DNA from: Bacillus sp. AFS015802
Lineage (GTDB): Bacteria > Bacillota > Bacilli > Bacillales > Bacillaceae_B
Direction: 5' to 3'
DNA length: 64,000 nt
Assembly (NCBI RefSeq): GCF_002561455.1
Contig: NZ_NTUP01000014.1
Coordinates: 87,576-151,575, forward strand
Part shown: piece after piece, positions 7,966 to 17,438 of the stretch
Numbering within the stretch: the first letter of the stretch is position 1
How the letters are laid out: every line of letters begins with the position of its first letter
The notes under the pieces: generated by a model
Told to the model about the DNA's origin: nothing
The model's database searches: none
The model's input: the letters and a program-made list of their open reading frames with translations, nothing else
Position numbers and translations under genes: made by a program

Positions 7966-9123
7966 GTGGCAAAAGAAGCAATTGAATTTTCTTTAACTTT
8001 TAGACAGAAATTAGGAGTGGTAACTTTAGCGTTTGCTATTTTTTCTACATTATCATTTTTAACAACTTACAGTTTTTTGTTTGGTTATTATTTTGGAGGA
8101 GAGATAAATAATTCTTTTTCAAACTTTGAAGTTTTTAGAAGGTTTGTACCGTTTGATGTACATACAATCACGTTTACATATTTAATGATTTCTTTATCTG
8201 TGGCGTTAATAATCTATTCCCTAAAGTTCTTGAAGGAAAGAGGGTTAACATTCAAATTTCTAGCAGTATTTTGTTTAGCTATCTTTCATCTAATGATGAC
8301 TATGTTTTTCTCTCAAGAAGTAACTGTCAAAAACGTTTTACTTTTTGGAGCAATATGGGTAATTCCTTTGTTTATCGGGGTCATGTCTTTATTTTTCGTA
8401 CAAGGTATCAAATCTCCATTTAAAACTTATAGTGGTTCAATTTTAGGCATTGTATCAATAATAATCTCTATTATGCTCTTCAATCCTAATCTACCTGAAG
8501 AATGGATATTAATATGGTTAAATGTTTTTCTATTTAGTTTTGGGTCATTATTTTCAAGGTTTTCTTATAATAAATACTGGAACTTTGTTTTTGTTTTCCC
8601 TTATATCTCTCTTGCCTTCGCTATCATAATTAGTATTACTAAATTAGAAACCTTCAAAGAGCAAACCGATTTAATAAAGGCTATAATAATGATAGGTATC
8701 CCACTAATTATTAGCATTGTGCTCTCAAATTTTTTTAGAAAAAAGTTTAAGGAAAACGACAATCTATTGAAAGCTCCGGATGAGAGTAACTCTATTAGTA
8801 GTTTTATCTTAGACATACTTGTCATACTTTTTAATCCTAAAACCAATAAGAGCGCATTAGTCTTTATTATTATAATGCTTTTAGGTGCATATGTTATGAC
8901 CCCTAGAGTTTCTACTTCAACAGCAAAAATTATTAGGTCATTTACACCACAGAGCGAATTTCAATTTGAATTAATCAGGGTTAAAGACCTTAATGACCTA
9001 CCAAAAACTATTAAGGGGATAATCGTTGCTGAACATGAAGGAGTTATATACATTTCAAACGAAGGCTGGGAACTTGAACAAATAAAGACTGATAGTTATT
9101 TTGTAGAAAAAGAAAACGACTAA
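7966..9123 (+). CDS. Hypothetical multi-pass membrane protein of the accessory island
   Basis: I do not recognise this 385-residue protein. It has about nine hydrophobic segments, the first at residues 15-40 and the last at about 297-312, followed by a C-terminal extracellular or cytoplasmic tail of about 70 residues with the soluble stretch KTIKGIIVAEHEGVIYISNEGW. The GTG at 7966 has no ribosome site at a useful distance. AGGAGGT at 7931-7937 is well placed for an in-frame ATT at 7945, so the true start may be that rare codon, adding seven residues. The gene is strongly AT-rich, lies alone between recombinase remnants and was probably acquired horizontally. No function is proposed. Confidence 0.7.
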   Translation: MAKEAIEFSLTFRQKLGVVTLAFAIFSTLSFLTTYSFLFGYYFGGEINNSFSNFEVFRRFVPFDVHTITFTYLMISLSVALIIYSLKFLKERGLTFKFLAVFCLAIFHLMMTMFFSQEVTVKNVLLFGAIWVIPLFIGVMSLFFVQGIKSPFKTYSGSILGIVSIIISIMLFNPNLPEEWILIWLNVFLFSFGSLFSRFSYNKYWNFVFVFPYISLAFAIIISITKLETFKEQTDLIKAIIMIGIPLIISIVLSNFFRKKFKENDNLLKAPDESNSISSFILDILVILFNPKTNKSALVFIIIMLLGAYVMTPRVSTSTAKIIRSFTPQSEFQFELIRVKDLNDLPKTIKGIIVAEHEGVIYISNEGWELEQIKTDSYFVEKEND

Positions 9124-9183
9124 AATCCAAAACTTTAATATAGGAAAATTCGAAGTGCTATTAGTGCTAGGAAACAAATAGAA

Positions 9184-9224
9184 TGAACCCTATTCCTTTT
9201 ACGGTTGGGGTTTGCTATTTTTTC
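9184..9224 (+). terminator. Weak terminator after the membrane protein gene
   Basis: AACCCTA and TTGGGGTT can pair around a 12-base loop, followed by TGCTATTTTTT. The pairing includes a G-T pair, so the call is tentative. Confidence 0.4.
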
Positions 9225-9296
9225 CTCTTTTATTTGTTGGGGAAAAATAGGAATTTATATTATCTGACGTATCTGCATAAGGGGTTTGAAGGGTTG

Positions 9297-9438
9297 GTAA
9301 ATTAGTAGAAGAAGTAATCTTTATTGTGGTGAATATGAAAAAATCCATGATCACATTAAACTTTTCTTGGTCTTTAAGTCATTCATGGCTGAAAAAAAAG
9401 AGAATAATGCTTCTAAAGAAGTTAAACCAGCGGGATGA
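9297..9438 (+). pseudogene. Decayed serine-recombinase fragment
   Basis: Two overlapping frames match a short part of the large serine recombinase encoded at 5704-7551. One gives KLVEEVIFIVV (compare DLVKKIVFVVEG), and after a frame change the next gives EYEKIHDHIKLFLVFKSFMAE (compare YEHFKMFLILKSIVAEEE). The match ends at a TGA near 9438. This is a remnant of a recombinase related to, but not a copy of, the intact one. The remaining sequence to 9687 contains a 40-codon open frame ending near 9642 (starts LNNERSIRSPNDGDKL) that I do not recognise. Confidence 0.55.
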
Positions 9439-9687
9439 ATGCTCGTCCTCTTTTCCATAAGAAGTTCTTATGGAGAGTGAACACTGTTAGCTTAAGTGAT
9501 TTAGAGAATCAAGTGTGTTGAACAACGAAAGGTCTATTCGATCTCCTAATGATGGAGACAAGTTGATGAAGCAGTATCTAGGGGACCTTGTTGCTATTTT
9601 GGGGTTGAATGACATTACAAATGATCTTAATGAAACGCAGTAGCTTTTCGCAACTATATATGAATATTTTACCTATAGTAACAATTA

Positions 9688-9716
9688 TTGACTATAAATA
9701 ATCACTCTATTAAACT
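9688..9716 (+). promoter_or_regulatory. Probable promoter of the SLH protease gene
   Basis: TTGACT and TAAACT are separated by 17 bases, 70 bases upstream of the protease start. Confidence 0.45.
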
Positions 9717-9784
9717 ATTAAAGAGTCCTATTTTTCAGAAAAATCAATCCAGGACTTTTAAACTATTTAAGGGGGTAAATGAGT

Positions 9785-12700
9785 ATGAAGTTGAACAAAT
9801 TGTTCATCAATCTAGTCATTTTCTTAATGGCATTTTCCAGTTTTACAATTGGAACGAGTGCTGCCATTAATAAGAATCTACTAGAACAGAATAGTAACAA
9901 GAAGACACTCGTAAAATCATTTAGTGATCAGGACGAAGGCAAGTATAATCCGAACGAAAAGGTGAGAGTAATTGTTGAGCTGAAGGATAAGCCGGCGATT
10001 TTCTCAGCTCAAAGCATTGGCAAGTCGTACAGCGATCTTTCAGATTCTGTAAAAGAAAAGCTGAAAGAAGAAGCATTAAATGCACAGGAGAAAGTGAAAC
10101 ATGACATAAAGAAAGCTTCTATTAATATGTCTTATCAGGAAAGCTTTACGACCATTGTAAACGGATTCAGTGGGGAAGTGGACTATAAGTCTTTAGAAAA
10201 GATTGAGAAACTGTCTAATGTTGGAAAGGTACATATTTCACACGAGTATAAGCGACCTTCTGAGCAGCCTGACATGATTTACAGTAAAGAGCTTGTGAAG
10301 GCGCAGCAAACGTGGCAGGACTATGGGTATAAAGGCCAGGGGATGACGGTCGCGGTCATTGATACGGGTATTGATCCGGCTCATAAGGACATGGTTCTCA
10401 GTGATGAAACCAAACCTGAAATCTCTTCTGCCATGGTGAACAGACTTAAGAAAGAGAAAGGTCTACCGGGTAAATATTATACGAAAAAGGTTCCTTATGC
10501 GTATAACTACGCCGATGAAAATGATCAGGTGTTGGATTTAGGACCTGGTGCGAGTATGCACGGAATGCACGTAGCGGGAACTGTTGGAGCAAACGGTGAT
10601 GAGGAAAAAGGTGGCATAATGGGTGTGGCCCCTGAAGCTCAGCTCCTTGGACTGAAGGTTTTCGGAAATGACCCGGAAATGCCATCCACCTATAGTGATA
10701 TTTATATTAAGGCAATCGATGATGCCATCATCCTAGGCGCTGATGTTATCAATATGAGTCTTGGTTCGACGGCGGCATTCGTACTGCCGGATGACCCTGA
10801 ACAAAAAGCGATTGCAAGAGCAGTGGAAAATGGTGTGTTGATGTCCATTTCTGCAGGAAACTCAGCTCAATTTGGCGAAGGTCACGATAGCCCATTCTCT
10901 GAAAATCCGGACATTGGCGTCGTTGGCTCACCTGGATTATCTGCTGATTCCTTGCAAGTGGCATCATTTGAGAATCAGTATTTGGATCTTGGAGGCTTTA
11001 ACGTAACGGTCGACGGAGAAGAACGTGACGCAGTTGCATTCTTATCCGCAAGTAGCGTAGATCCATCCACTCTCGGGGAGCAACCTTATGAATTAGTGGA
11101 TGCCGGTCTCGGACGCATGCCTGGAGATTCAGAAGCGAATCCGAATGCAAATGATTTTACAGGGGTGAATCTTGAAGGAAAAGTGGCACTCATACAACGG
11201 GGAGAAAGTTCCTTTGTAGCGAAAACATTGAATGCTCAGGAAAAAGGAGCCGTTGCTGTTATCATCTACAATAATACTGGCGGGTTTGTCAGTATGGCAA
11301 CAGACAATTCCATCGAAATCCCCCAGCTTTTTGTCTTAAAGCAATATGGAGATGAGATAAAAGGATTATTGGATGAAGGGAAAAAGGTAGAAATCGCCTT
11401 TAAGGGAGAGAAAGTGAAATCATTGAACCCTGAAGCTGGAAAGATGTCGACTTTCACATCATGGGGAGTGACACCTAACCTTGACTTCAAGCCTGAAATT
11501 ACGGCTCCAGGTGGAAATATCCTTTCTACCCTGCAAGATAATCAATATGGATTGATGAGCGGTACGTCTATGGCGGCACCACATGTTGCCGGTGGATCAG
11601 CCCTTGTTATGCAGAGAGTGGACAAAGATTTTAAACTCACAGGCTCTAAACGCGTGGAAATGACGAAGAATATTCTTATGAATACGTCAAAACCGCAGAT
11701 GGATAAAGGAACGTACAATGACCACTATCAGACGGGCCTTCCATACTCACCGAGACGAGAAGGATCAGGACTGATGGATCTTCATGCAGCGATGAGTACT
11801 CCGGTTGTCATCACAGAAAGTAAATCTGGTTTAGGTAAAGTAGCCCTTAAAGAAATCGGGGATAAGACTGCTTTTACGTTAACTCTTAAGAACGTCAGCA
11901 ATAAAGATGTGAAATATGTAGCGGACGGAACCGTACAGACGGATCTTGTTTCCGAAGGTTATAACACACTTGAAACTCAAGGGATCTTTAAGAAAGATAC
12001 GATTAGGGAAGAAGAGCCATTCTTAGGAGAATTCCCGGTCTCGTTTTCTTCATCAAAAGGAATGGAAACGGATAAAGGGTATACTGTTACAGTTCCTGCC
12101 GGTGGATCGGTCAATGTCGATGTAACGGTCGATGTAAGTAATACCATTGATTGGTTTAATAACGCTTCATTAGATGAATTGTTTGAAAATGGATACTTTG
12201 TAGAAGGATTTATTTCCTTTAAAGACCCACAAGATACAAATCCGGAGCTTTCAGTTCCTTATGTAGGATTCAAAGGGGACTGGGACCAGGCACCGATTCT
12301 TGATAACACCATTTATGATGAAAAGTCCTTTTACGGAAAAACAGGTTTAGTCAGCCCGGTTAAAGGAGCAGATAACCTCTATCTAGGAACTAATCCGGTA
12401 GAAGAAGAAGCGTATGAAAACAAAGTAGCCTTTTCTCCGAATGGGGACGGAATACAGGATGTCGTATTCCCTGCTTTATCTTTCCTGCGTAATGCTAAGA
12501 ATGTTTCCTTCTCCATTCTGGATAGTAAAGGAACTTCACTATTAAAGTTAAGAACAGAAAAAGAAATTTCCAAACATTATTATGATGGAGGCTCGGCAGA
12601 AGACTTCACCCCGTTTAGCGAAGCAAAATGGGACGGGAAGTATAAAGGCAAAGTGGTAGATGACGGATGGTACTACTATGAAGTGAAAAGCATCGTAGAT

Positions 12701-14101
12701 TATCCAGATGCTGAGTGGCAAACGAAGAAGATGAAAGTCTATGTAGACACGAAAAAACCAACTGTAACGTCATCTTATAATCCTGAAACTGGAAGACTGA
12801 TGTGGGATGCGGACGACCAGGGGGTTGGAGTTTCCTATGTTGACATTCTTGTCAACGGAAAGAGTATTCTGGAAAAACCATTTTCATCAAGAACGAGCGA
12901 ATACAAATTGGAGAATGTAGATAAAGACGCAACCATTAAGGTCTTGGTGTATGACTGGGCTGGAAATGTAGGAATCTCAGCTGCTAATAATGGTGATGAT
13001 GATACGATACCGTTTGTCACTGCTCTTACTCCGGAGGCACTGAGTGTAACCAAGGAGAGAGCGGTCCCGGTTGAAGGATATGTGAACGATGATTCAGATG
13101 TGAAAGAATTACTTGTGAACGGTAAAAAAGTATCATTGAAGTGGGATGCAGCAAATAAGCGATATGCATTCAGTACAACCGTTGAATTTAAGGCGGATGG
13201 TGTCCAGGACATTAGGTTCTCAGGAACCGATTCCAAAGGAAACCAAATTTCATTTATACGTAAAGTAATGGTAGATTCAACGCCGGCTAAATTGGACGTA
13301 AAAGCTTCATACTATACGAGTAAAGCAAATGCCATTCTTGATGTGAACATAGCTGATAACTTCAAAGAACTCCGTTTCTATATTGACGGCAGTGAAAAAT
13401 ATTATCAGGAATTCAGAGAACCTTATGAAATGAAAGCCATCCAAAAGTCACTTAAGGAAGAGGTATCCTTAAAAGATGGTGCTAATCATTTCGAGTTAAA
13501 GCTTGTTGATATGGCTGGTAATGAAACAGTGAAAAACATTTCCATCTATCGGACTTTCAAACAACCAAAATCGTTTAAAGATGTATCTTCGACTTACTGG
13601 GCAAAGGATGCGATCCAATACTTAAACGTAATGGGCGTCATCAATGGTTATAGTAACGGTGAATTCGGCATTGACGACAGCATCACACGTCTACAGGCTG
13701 CCCAAATGATCGTCAGGGATTTGAACTTGAGTACGAAGAATCGTCCTGATCCGAAGCTGAAAGATGTTAAACCTGGCAGCTACGGATACGATGTCATCGC
13801 AACGATCGCAGATGAAGGCATCATGACGGGTACATTGGAGAAAATGTTCAACCCTAATCAAACCCTTACCCGTGCCCAAATGGCAAAGATTCTAGTGGAA
13901 GGGTATGAACTGGAAGGAAAATCTAAAGATACCTTCAAGGACGTATCCAATAATCATTGGGCGAAAGAGTATATCAATACCCTTTCAGTGAACGGAATTA
14001 CCATTGGTTATCCAAATAATACGTTCAAACCAAGTGATATTACGACACGTGCACAATTTACAATGTTTTTGGCACGTACGAAAGATGATCGATTTAAATA
14101 A
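9785..14101 (+). CDS. SLH-anchored subtilisin-like (S8) serine protease
   Basis: This is a secreted protease of about 1438 residues. ATG at 9785 is preferred over ATG at 9779 because GGGGGT (9771-9776) is 8 bases from it. Domains in order are a signal peptide, an inhibitor-I9 propeptide (about 55-155), and the S8 domain with catalytic Asp in VAVIDTGID (about 193), His in MHGMHVAG (about 259) and Ser in SGTSMAAPHVAGG (about 595). A PA insert (VALIQRGESSF...) lies at about 395-530. Fn3-like and Ig-like beta domains follow (about 680-1250), with three SLH domains at the end (about 1255-1435). It resembles Vpr/lactocepin-type proteases but is cell-wall bound. The likely role is surface protein processing or nutrition. 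It stands alone, with its own promoter and terminator. Confidence 0.88.
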   Translation: MKLNKLFINLVIFLMAFSSFTIGTSAAINKNLLEQNSNKKTLVKSFSDQDEGKYNPNEKVRVIVELKDKPAIFSAQSIGKSYSDLSDSVKEKLKEEALNAQEKVKHDIKKASINMSYQESFTTIVNGFSGEVDYKSLEKIEKLSNVGKVHISHEYKRPSEQPDMIYSKELVKAQQTWQDYGYKGQGMTVAVIDTGIDPAHKDMVLSDETKPEISSAMVNRLKKEKGLPGKYYTKKVPYAYNYADENDQVLDLGPGASMHGMHVAGTVGANGDEEKGGIMGVAPEAQLLGLKVFGNDPEMPSTYSDIYIKAIDDAIILGADVINMSLGSTAAFVLPDDPEQKAIARAVENGVLMSISAGNSAQFGEGHDSPFSENPDIGVVGSPGLSADSLQVASFENQYLDLGGFNVTVDGEERDAVAFLSASSVDPSTLGEQPYELVDAGLGRMPGDSEANPNANDFTGVNLEGKVALIQRGESSFVAKTLNAQEKGAVAVIIYNNTGGFVSMATDNSIEIPQLFVLKQYGDEIKGLLDEGKKVEIAFKGEKVKSLNPEAGKMSTFTSWGVTPNLDFKPEITAPGGNILSTLQDNQYGLMSGTSMAAPHVAGGSALVMQRVDKDFKLTGSKRVEMTKNILMNTSKPQMDKGTYNDHYQTGLPYSPRREGSGLMDLHAAMSTPVVITESKSGLGKVALKEIGDKTAFTLTLKNVSNKDVKYVADGTVQTDLVSEGYNTLETQGIFKKDTIREEEPFLGEFPVSFSSSKGMETDKGYTVTVPAGGSVNVDVTVDVSNTIDWFNNASLDELFENGYFVEGFISFKDPQDTNPELSVPYVGFKGDWDQAPILDNTIYDEKSFYGKTGLVSPVKGADNLYLGTNPVEEEAYENKVAFSPNGDGIQDVVFPALSFLRNAKNVSFSILDSKGTSLLKLRTEKEISKHYYDGGSAEDFTPFSEAKWDGKYKGKVVDDGWYYYEVKSIVDYPDAEWQTKKMKVYVDTKKPTVTSSYNPETGRLMWDADDQGVGVSYVDILVNGKSILEKPFSSRTSEYKLENVDKDATIKVLVYDWAGNVGISAANNGDDDTIPFVTALTPEALSVTKERAVPVEGYVNDDSDVKELLVNGKKVSLKWDAANKRYAFSTTVEFKADGVQDIRFSGTDSKGNQISFIRKVMVDSTPAKLDVKASYYTSKANAILDVNIADNFKELRFYIDGSEKYYQEFREPYEMKAIQKSLKEEVSLKDGANHFELKLVDMAGNETVKNISIYRTFKQPKSFKDVSSTYWAKDAIQYLNVMGVINGYSNGEFGIDDSITRLQAAQMIVRDLNLSTKNRPDPKLKDVKPGSYGYDVIATIADEGIMTGTLEKMFNPNQTLTRAQMAKILVEGYELEGKSKDTFKDVSNNHWAKEYINTLSVNGITIGYPNNTFKPSDITTRAQFTMFLARTKDDRFK

Positions 14102-14109
14102 TTTAGAAG

Positions 14110-14143
14110 AATGCTATGGGACAAGTTTCCCATAGCATTTTTA
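14110..14143 (+). terminator. Intrinsic terminator of the protease gene
   Basis: AATGCTATGGGA pairs with TCCCATAGCATT, followed by TTTAATTTT. Confidence 0.85.
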
Positions 14144-14304
14144 ATTTTATAGATTTAAAGGAAAATATATGTAATAAAGGAATATGTCCTATAACTTCCC
14201 AAATTATATGATAAAATCGTAATAGTGTTTTTGAGAGATTTAGGTAAAAAGTGAAATGACTCAAAGAAATTGATGATCATTACATAAAAGGAAGGGACTA
14301 CACT

Positions 14305-14925
14305 ATGAAATTATCAAAATCTTATCGTATGTTTATTGCTACTGCTGCAACTGCTGTCTTGGTTACATCTGCCGTTTCTTCATCGGCTGCTGCTTCTTTT
14401 ACAGACGTATCGGATCGATACAAGGAGGCGGTTGACTATTTAGTCGATCAAGAAATTACAAACGGGTTAACCGATACGACCTTTGGAGTGACTGATCAAA
14501 TTAAACGTGGGGATGCAGCTGTCATGATCGCGCGGGCTCTCGATTTAGATAGGTCCTCAGCGCCGGAATCAGGATTTACTGACGTTCCTGAGAGAGCACG
14601 TGAATCAGTAAATATCCTGAAACAACAAGGTATCATTAATGGTAAAACAGACGTGAAATTCGGAGCGGAAGACACCCTGACCCGTGGAGAAATGGCCATC
14701 ATTCTTTCCCGGGCATACGCACTCACCGGGAGTTCAATCTTATCATTTACAGATGTAGGGGATCGCTATTTGGATGCTGTTCAGGCAATGGTTTATAATG
14801 GCATCACACAGGGGAAAACAGAGACACAATTTGGAACCCAACAAGAGATCATGCGTGGAGAATTCGCTCTTTTCATTTATAGAGCCGAAGGGAATGTGAC
14901 TCCTGAAGTAATTGAAGTCAATTAG
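14305..14925 (+). CDS. Short secreted protein consisting only of three SLH domains
   Basis: This 206-residue protein has a signal peptide almost identical in pattern to that of the large S-layer protein (SYRMFIATAATAVLV against SYRKFVATAATATLV). Three SLH domains follow at about 30-195. It ends ten residues later with TPEVIEVN, the point where the large S-layer protein goes on with APEVTSVS into its Ig-like repeats. It may be a free wall-binding module that competes for polysaccharide sites, or the remaining 5' part of a truncated S-layer gene. The reading frame is intact and starts behind AAGGAAGGGA. A bidirectional terminator separates it from the convergent nucleotidase gene. Confidence 0.8.
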   Translation: MKLSKSYRMFIATAATAVLVTSAVSSSAAASFTDVSDRYKEAVDYLVDQEITNGLTDTTFGVTDQIKRGDAAVMIARALDLDRSSAPESGFTDVPERARESVNILKQQGIINGKTDVKFGAEDTLTRGEMAIILSRAYALTGSSILSFTDVGDRYLDAVQAMVYNGITQGKTETQFGTQQEIMRGEFALFIYRAEGNVTPEVIEVN

Positions 14926-14965
14926 TGAAAGAGCAGCCAATAGGCAGAATTTAATTTAAAGACAA

Positions 14966-14995
14966 AAAACCTCCGAATTTCTCGGAGGTTTTGTC
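14966..14995. terminator. Bidirectional terminator between convergent SLH genes
   Basis: AAAACCTCCGA pairs with TCGGAGGTTTT, with A and T runs on both sides. It can serve 14305-14925 (+) and 15003-17135 (-). Confidence 0.85.
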
Positions 14996-15002
14996 ATTGT
15001 CA

Positions 15003-17135
15003 TCACTCAGCAGCGTCTACGATACGCCCTTCAACCTGAGGATCAACTTTTTCTAATGATTTTAAGTAATCAATGAAAATCTCATAATCAATATACCCAG
15101 GTTCGCTTACACGTCCATCTGCATAAGCATTGGCAAACATATCATATCCGTCTCCACCTTTAGCAGTAAACGTGTTGGTAGCTACAAAGTAAGAATCGGA
15201 TTCACTTAATGGAACAAATTCAGTTCCATTGTTCACGTCTACAGAAAGGACTCTCTCTCCAGCCGGCTTACTGCTATCGTACGTGAATTTTAAACCGGAA
15301 ACATGAAGGAATGCACCACTTGCAGTCGGGGCCGCACTTACACTGTGCTCTAAGGCAGCTTTAATTTCAGCTCCTGTAAGATTCATGATACCAAGGCTAT
15401 TTCCAAACGGCATCAACGTTAATACTTCACCCATCGTAATGTCGCCAGCATCAATGGAAGAACGGATACCTCCACCGTTTGAGAGGGCAATCATGGTTTC
15501 AGGGTTTATCGATTTAGCTTTTGCCAACATTCCGTCTGTAATGAGATTACCAAGATTGGTTTCTTTCGTACGGACATCTGCTCTTTCACCATCTAGTACC
15601 GAAACAGCTTCCACTCCAATGGATTGCTTTTTAAGGTCGGCGATTTGATCGGAATAAGGCTTTAGCATGGCAGCAACTTCAGGGTCTTCTTCTTGATCCG
15701 AAACATTAATCAATTCGCCCATATAATACGCAATGGTTCCATCTTCATCGAATAATACATCCAACGTTCCAAGAGCTTTTCCGTATTCACCCGTTTGAAC
15801 GATTACCGTAGGCTCTTCACCGTCTTCATTGATTACTGGTTCTGATAATGTAGAGTGGCTGTGGCCACCGACGATGATATCGATTCCATCAACTTGTTTT
15901 GCTAACTCTAAATCATTATCATATTGAAGGCTGTCATCATAGCCGATATGTGTGATCGCAATGATTTTGTTAATGCCCTGATCTTCAAACGCTTCGACCA
16001 TCTCGTTCGCTCTGTCGATATAAGAAGAGAACTCAACAGCACCTGTACTTGAAATGTCTGGAGTTTCTTCAGTGGTAAGACCGAAGATCCCTACCTTTTC
16101 TCCGTTTACTTCTTTCACGATTCCATCATAGATATGGGCGTCGGCCGGTTCGTCAGAAATAGCTGAGTACTGTAAGCCTTCGAACAATGGATCTTTGGAG
16201 AAATCAACATTGGAACTTACGAATGGAAAATTGGCATTTTTAATGAATTCAGTTAACGCCTTATGTCCATCTTCGCTTGCTCCAAGATCAAATTCATGGT
16301 TACCGAACGTCATGGCATCATACCCAAGATAATTCATGAATTCTAAGTCGGCTTGTCCCAGGAATTCATTAAAATAAAGAGTCCCGGAGAATACATCCCC
16401 AGCATCAAGTAATAGTGCATCTGGATTATACTCGCGGTAGTCCTTAATTGCGGTAGCACGCTTCGCAATAGCATCCAGATTTCCATGAGTATCATTCGTA
16501 TGCATAACTGAAAGCGGGAAAAGGCTGTCCTGCATTTCTTTGGCTATTGCCGCTTTATATAGGAAGATCGCATAATCTCCTCGTTTAGCTGGAAGATCGA
16601 TCCCAAACTGTGTTTCCGAAATTCCTTGAGTGATTTCATTCGCCACCATCATTTGAACAGCAGGAGCGTACGTTTCTTTCACATCTGTAAATGCGATCTC
16701 GGTTGTACCTTCTAATCCGAATCCTCTTTCAAGCCATAGAGCTAGTTCACCGCGAGTGATATTCAACTGAGACCCGAAAGAAGTGGACGTTTTACCATTG
16801 GTGATTCCTGCTTCTTTTAATGCATTCACTGCAGCCATACCGCGCTCGGGAACATCGGTAAATCCTGCTTCAGGTGCATTTTCGGTATCTAATTCTAGAA
16901 CATTGGCTAATAAGATTGCGGCATCTACACGTTTGATGGACATACCCGTTCCGAATTGTGTATCGGATATTCCATTGGCCCCCATTGAAACGAGGAAGTC
17001 CACTGCATCCATATAACGGTCAGGAACATCGGTAAATTCCTTGGCGCCTGCGGATGCAGTAGGTATAAATGCACTTGCAACAAGAGTAGCCGTTGTAGCA
17101 GAAGCTAAAAGCTTACGGTAAGATTTGTTTGACAA
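15003..17135 (-). CDS. SLH-anchored 5'-nucleotidase / UshA-type metallophosphoesterase
   Basis: This 710-residue exported enzyme has a signal peptide, three SLH domains (about 32-205), a calcineurin-like phosphoesterase domain and a 5'-nucleotidase C-terminal domain. Metal-binding motifs are visible: HTNDTHGN (about 212), DAGDVFSG (about 246), GNHEFDLG (about 279) and GGHSHS (about 428). The C-terminal substrate domain has NLGNLITDGM and SNGGGIRSSI (about 530-565). Family members hydrolyse nucleotides (5'-nucleotidase or 2',3'-cyclic phosphodiesterase) outside the membrane to recover nucleosides and phosphate. The SLH anchor would hold it in the wall. It has its own promoter region with a dyad at 17174-17222. 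The exact nucleotide preference is unknown. Confidence 0.88.
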   Translation of the reverse strand: MSNKSYRKLLASATTATLVASAFIPTASAGAKEFTDVPDRYMDAVDFLVSMGANGISDTQFGTGMSIKRVDAAILLANVLELDTENAPEAGFTDVPERGMAAVNALKEAGITNGKTSTSFGSQLNITRGELALWLERGFGLEGTTEIAFTDVKETYAPAVQMMVANEITQGISETQFGIDLPAKRGDYAIFLYKAAIAKEMQDSLFPLSVMHTNDTHGNLDAIAKRATAIKDYREYNPDALLLDAGDVFSGTLYFNEFLGQADLEFMNYLGYDAMTFGNHEFDLGASEDGHKALTEFIKNANFPFVSSNVDFSKDPLFEGLQYSAISDEPADAHIYDGIVKEVNGEKVGIFGLTTEETPDISSTGAVEFSSYIDRANEMVEAFEDQGINKIIAITHIGYDDSLQYDNDLELAKQVDGIDIIVGGHSHSTLSEPVINEDGEEPTVIVQTGEYGKALGTLDVLFDEDGTIAYYMGELINVSDQEEDPEVAAMLKPYSDQIADLKKQSIGVEAVSVLDGERADVRTKETNLGNLITDGMLAKAKSINPETMIALSNGGGIRSSIDAGDITMGEVLTLMPFGNSLGIMNLTGAEIKAALEHSVSAAPTASGAFLHVSGLKFTYDSSKPAGERVLSVDVNNGTEFVPLSESDSYFVATNTFTAKGGDGYDMFANAYADGRVSEPGYIDYEIFIDYLKSLEKVDPQVEGRIVDAAE

Positions 17136-17173
17136 TTCAATTCTCCCCTTAGTCTAGATAAATTAGAAGCTTT

Positions 17174-17222
17174 CCATTTCGACAATACTATAGACTAATT
17201 TACTACAGTCTTGTCGAAATGG
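17174..17222 (-). promoter_or_regulatory. 12-bp dyad over the promoter region of the SLH nucleotidase gene
   Basis: CCATTTCGACAA (17174-17185) and TTGTCGAAATGG (17211-17222) are perfect inverted copies. They bracket a TATAGT -10-like hexamer on the minus strand, about 45-85 bases upstream of the start. This looks like an operator for a dimeric repressor. The regulator is not identified. Confidence 0.5.
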
Positions 17223-17438
17223 ATCAACCCCTGTTCATTATAACAGATACTGTGTCAAATTTATTACAAAATTTACTCTTTACAAAATATTAATACTAAT
17301 TATTTGGGAACGTTCTCATTAGATGGGTTTGATTTAGAAAATGTTAAGAAATAATTCATGAAAGCAAGTTTAATAGGAAAAAGTGAATAGATATGTGCAT
17401 ATGTATTCCAATAAAACCAAAAATTACTTATTTACATC

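Noticed and set aside
9688..9870. 60-codon plus-strand frame overlapping the protease signal peptide
   Set aside because: It starts inside the promoter and overlaps the protease start in another frame without a ribosome site.
12835..13236. 133-codon minus-strand frame within the protease gene
   Set aside because: Antisense to conserved Ig-like domains, with no start signals.
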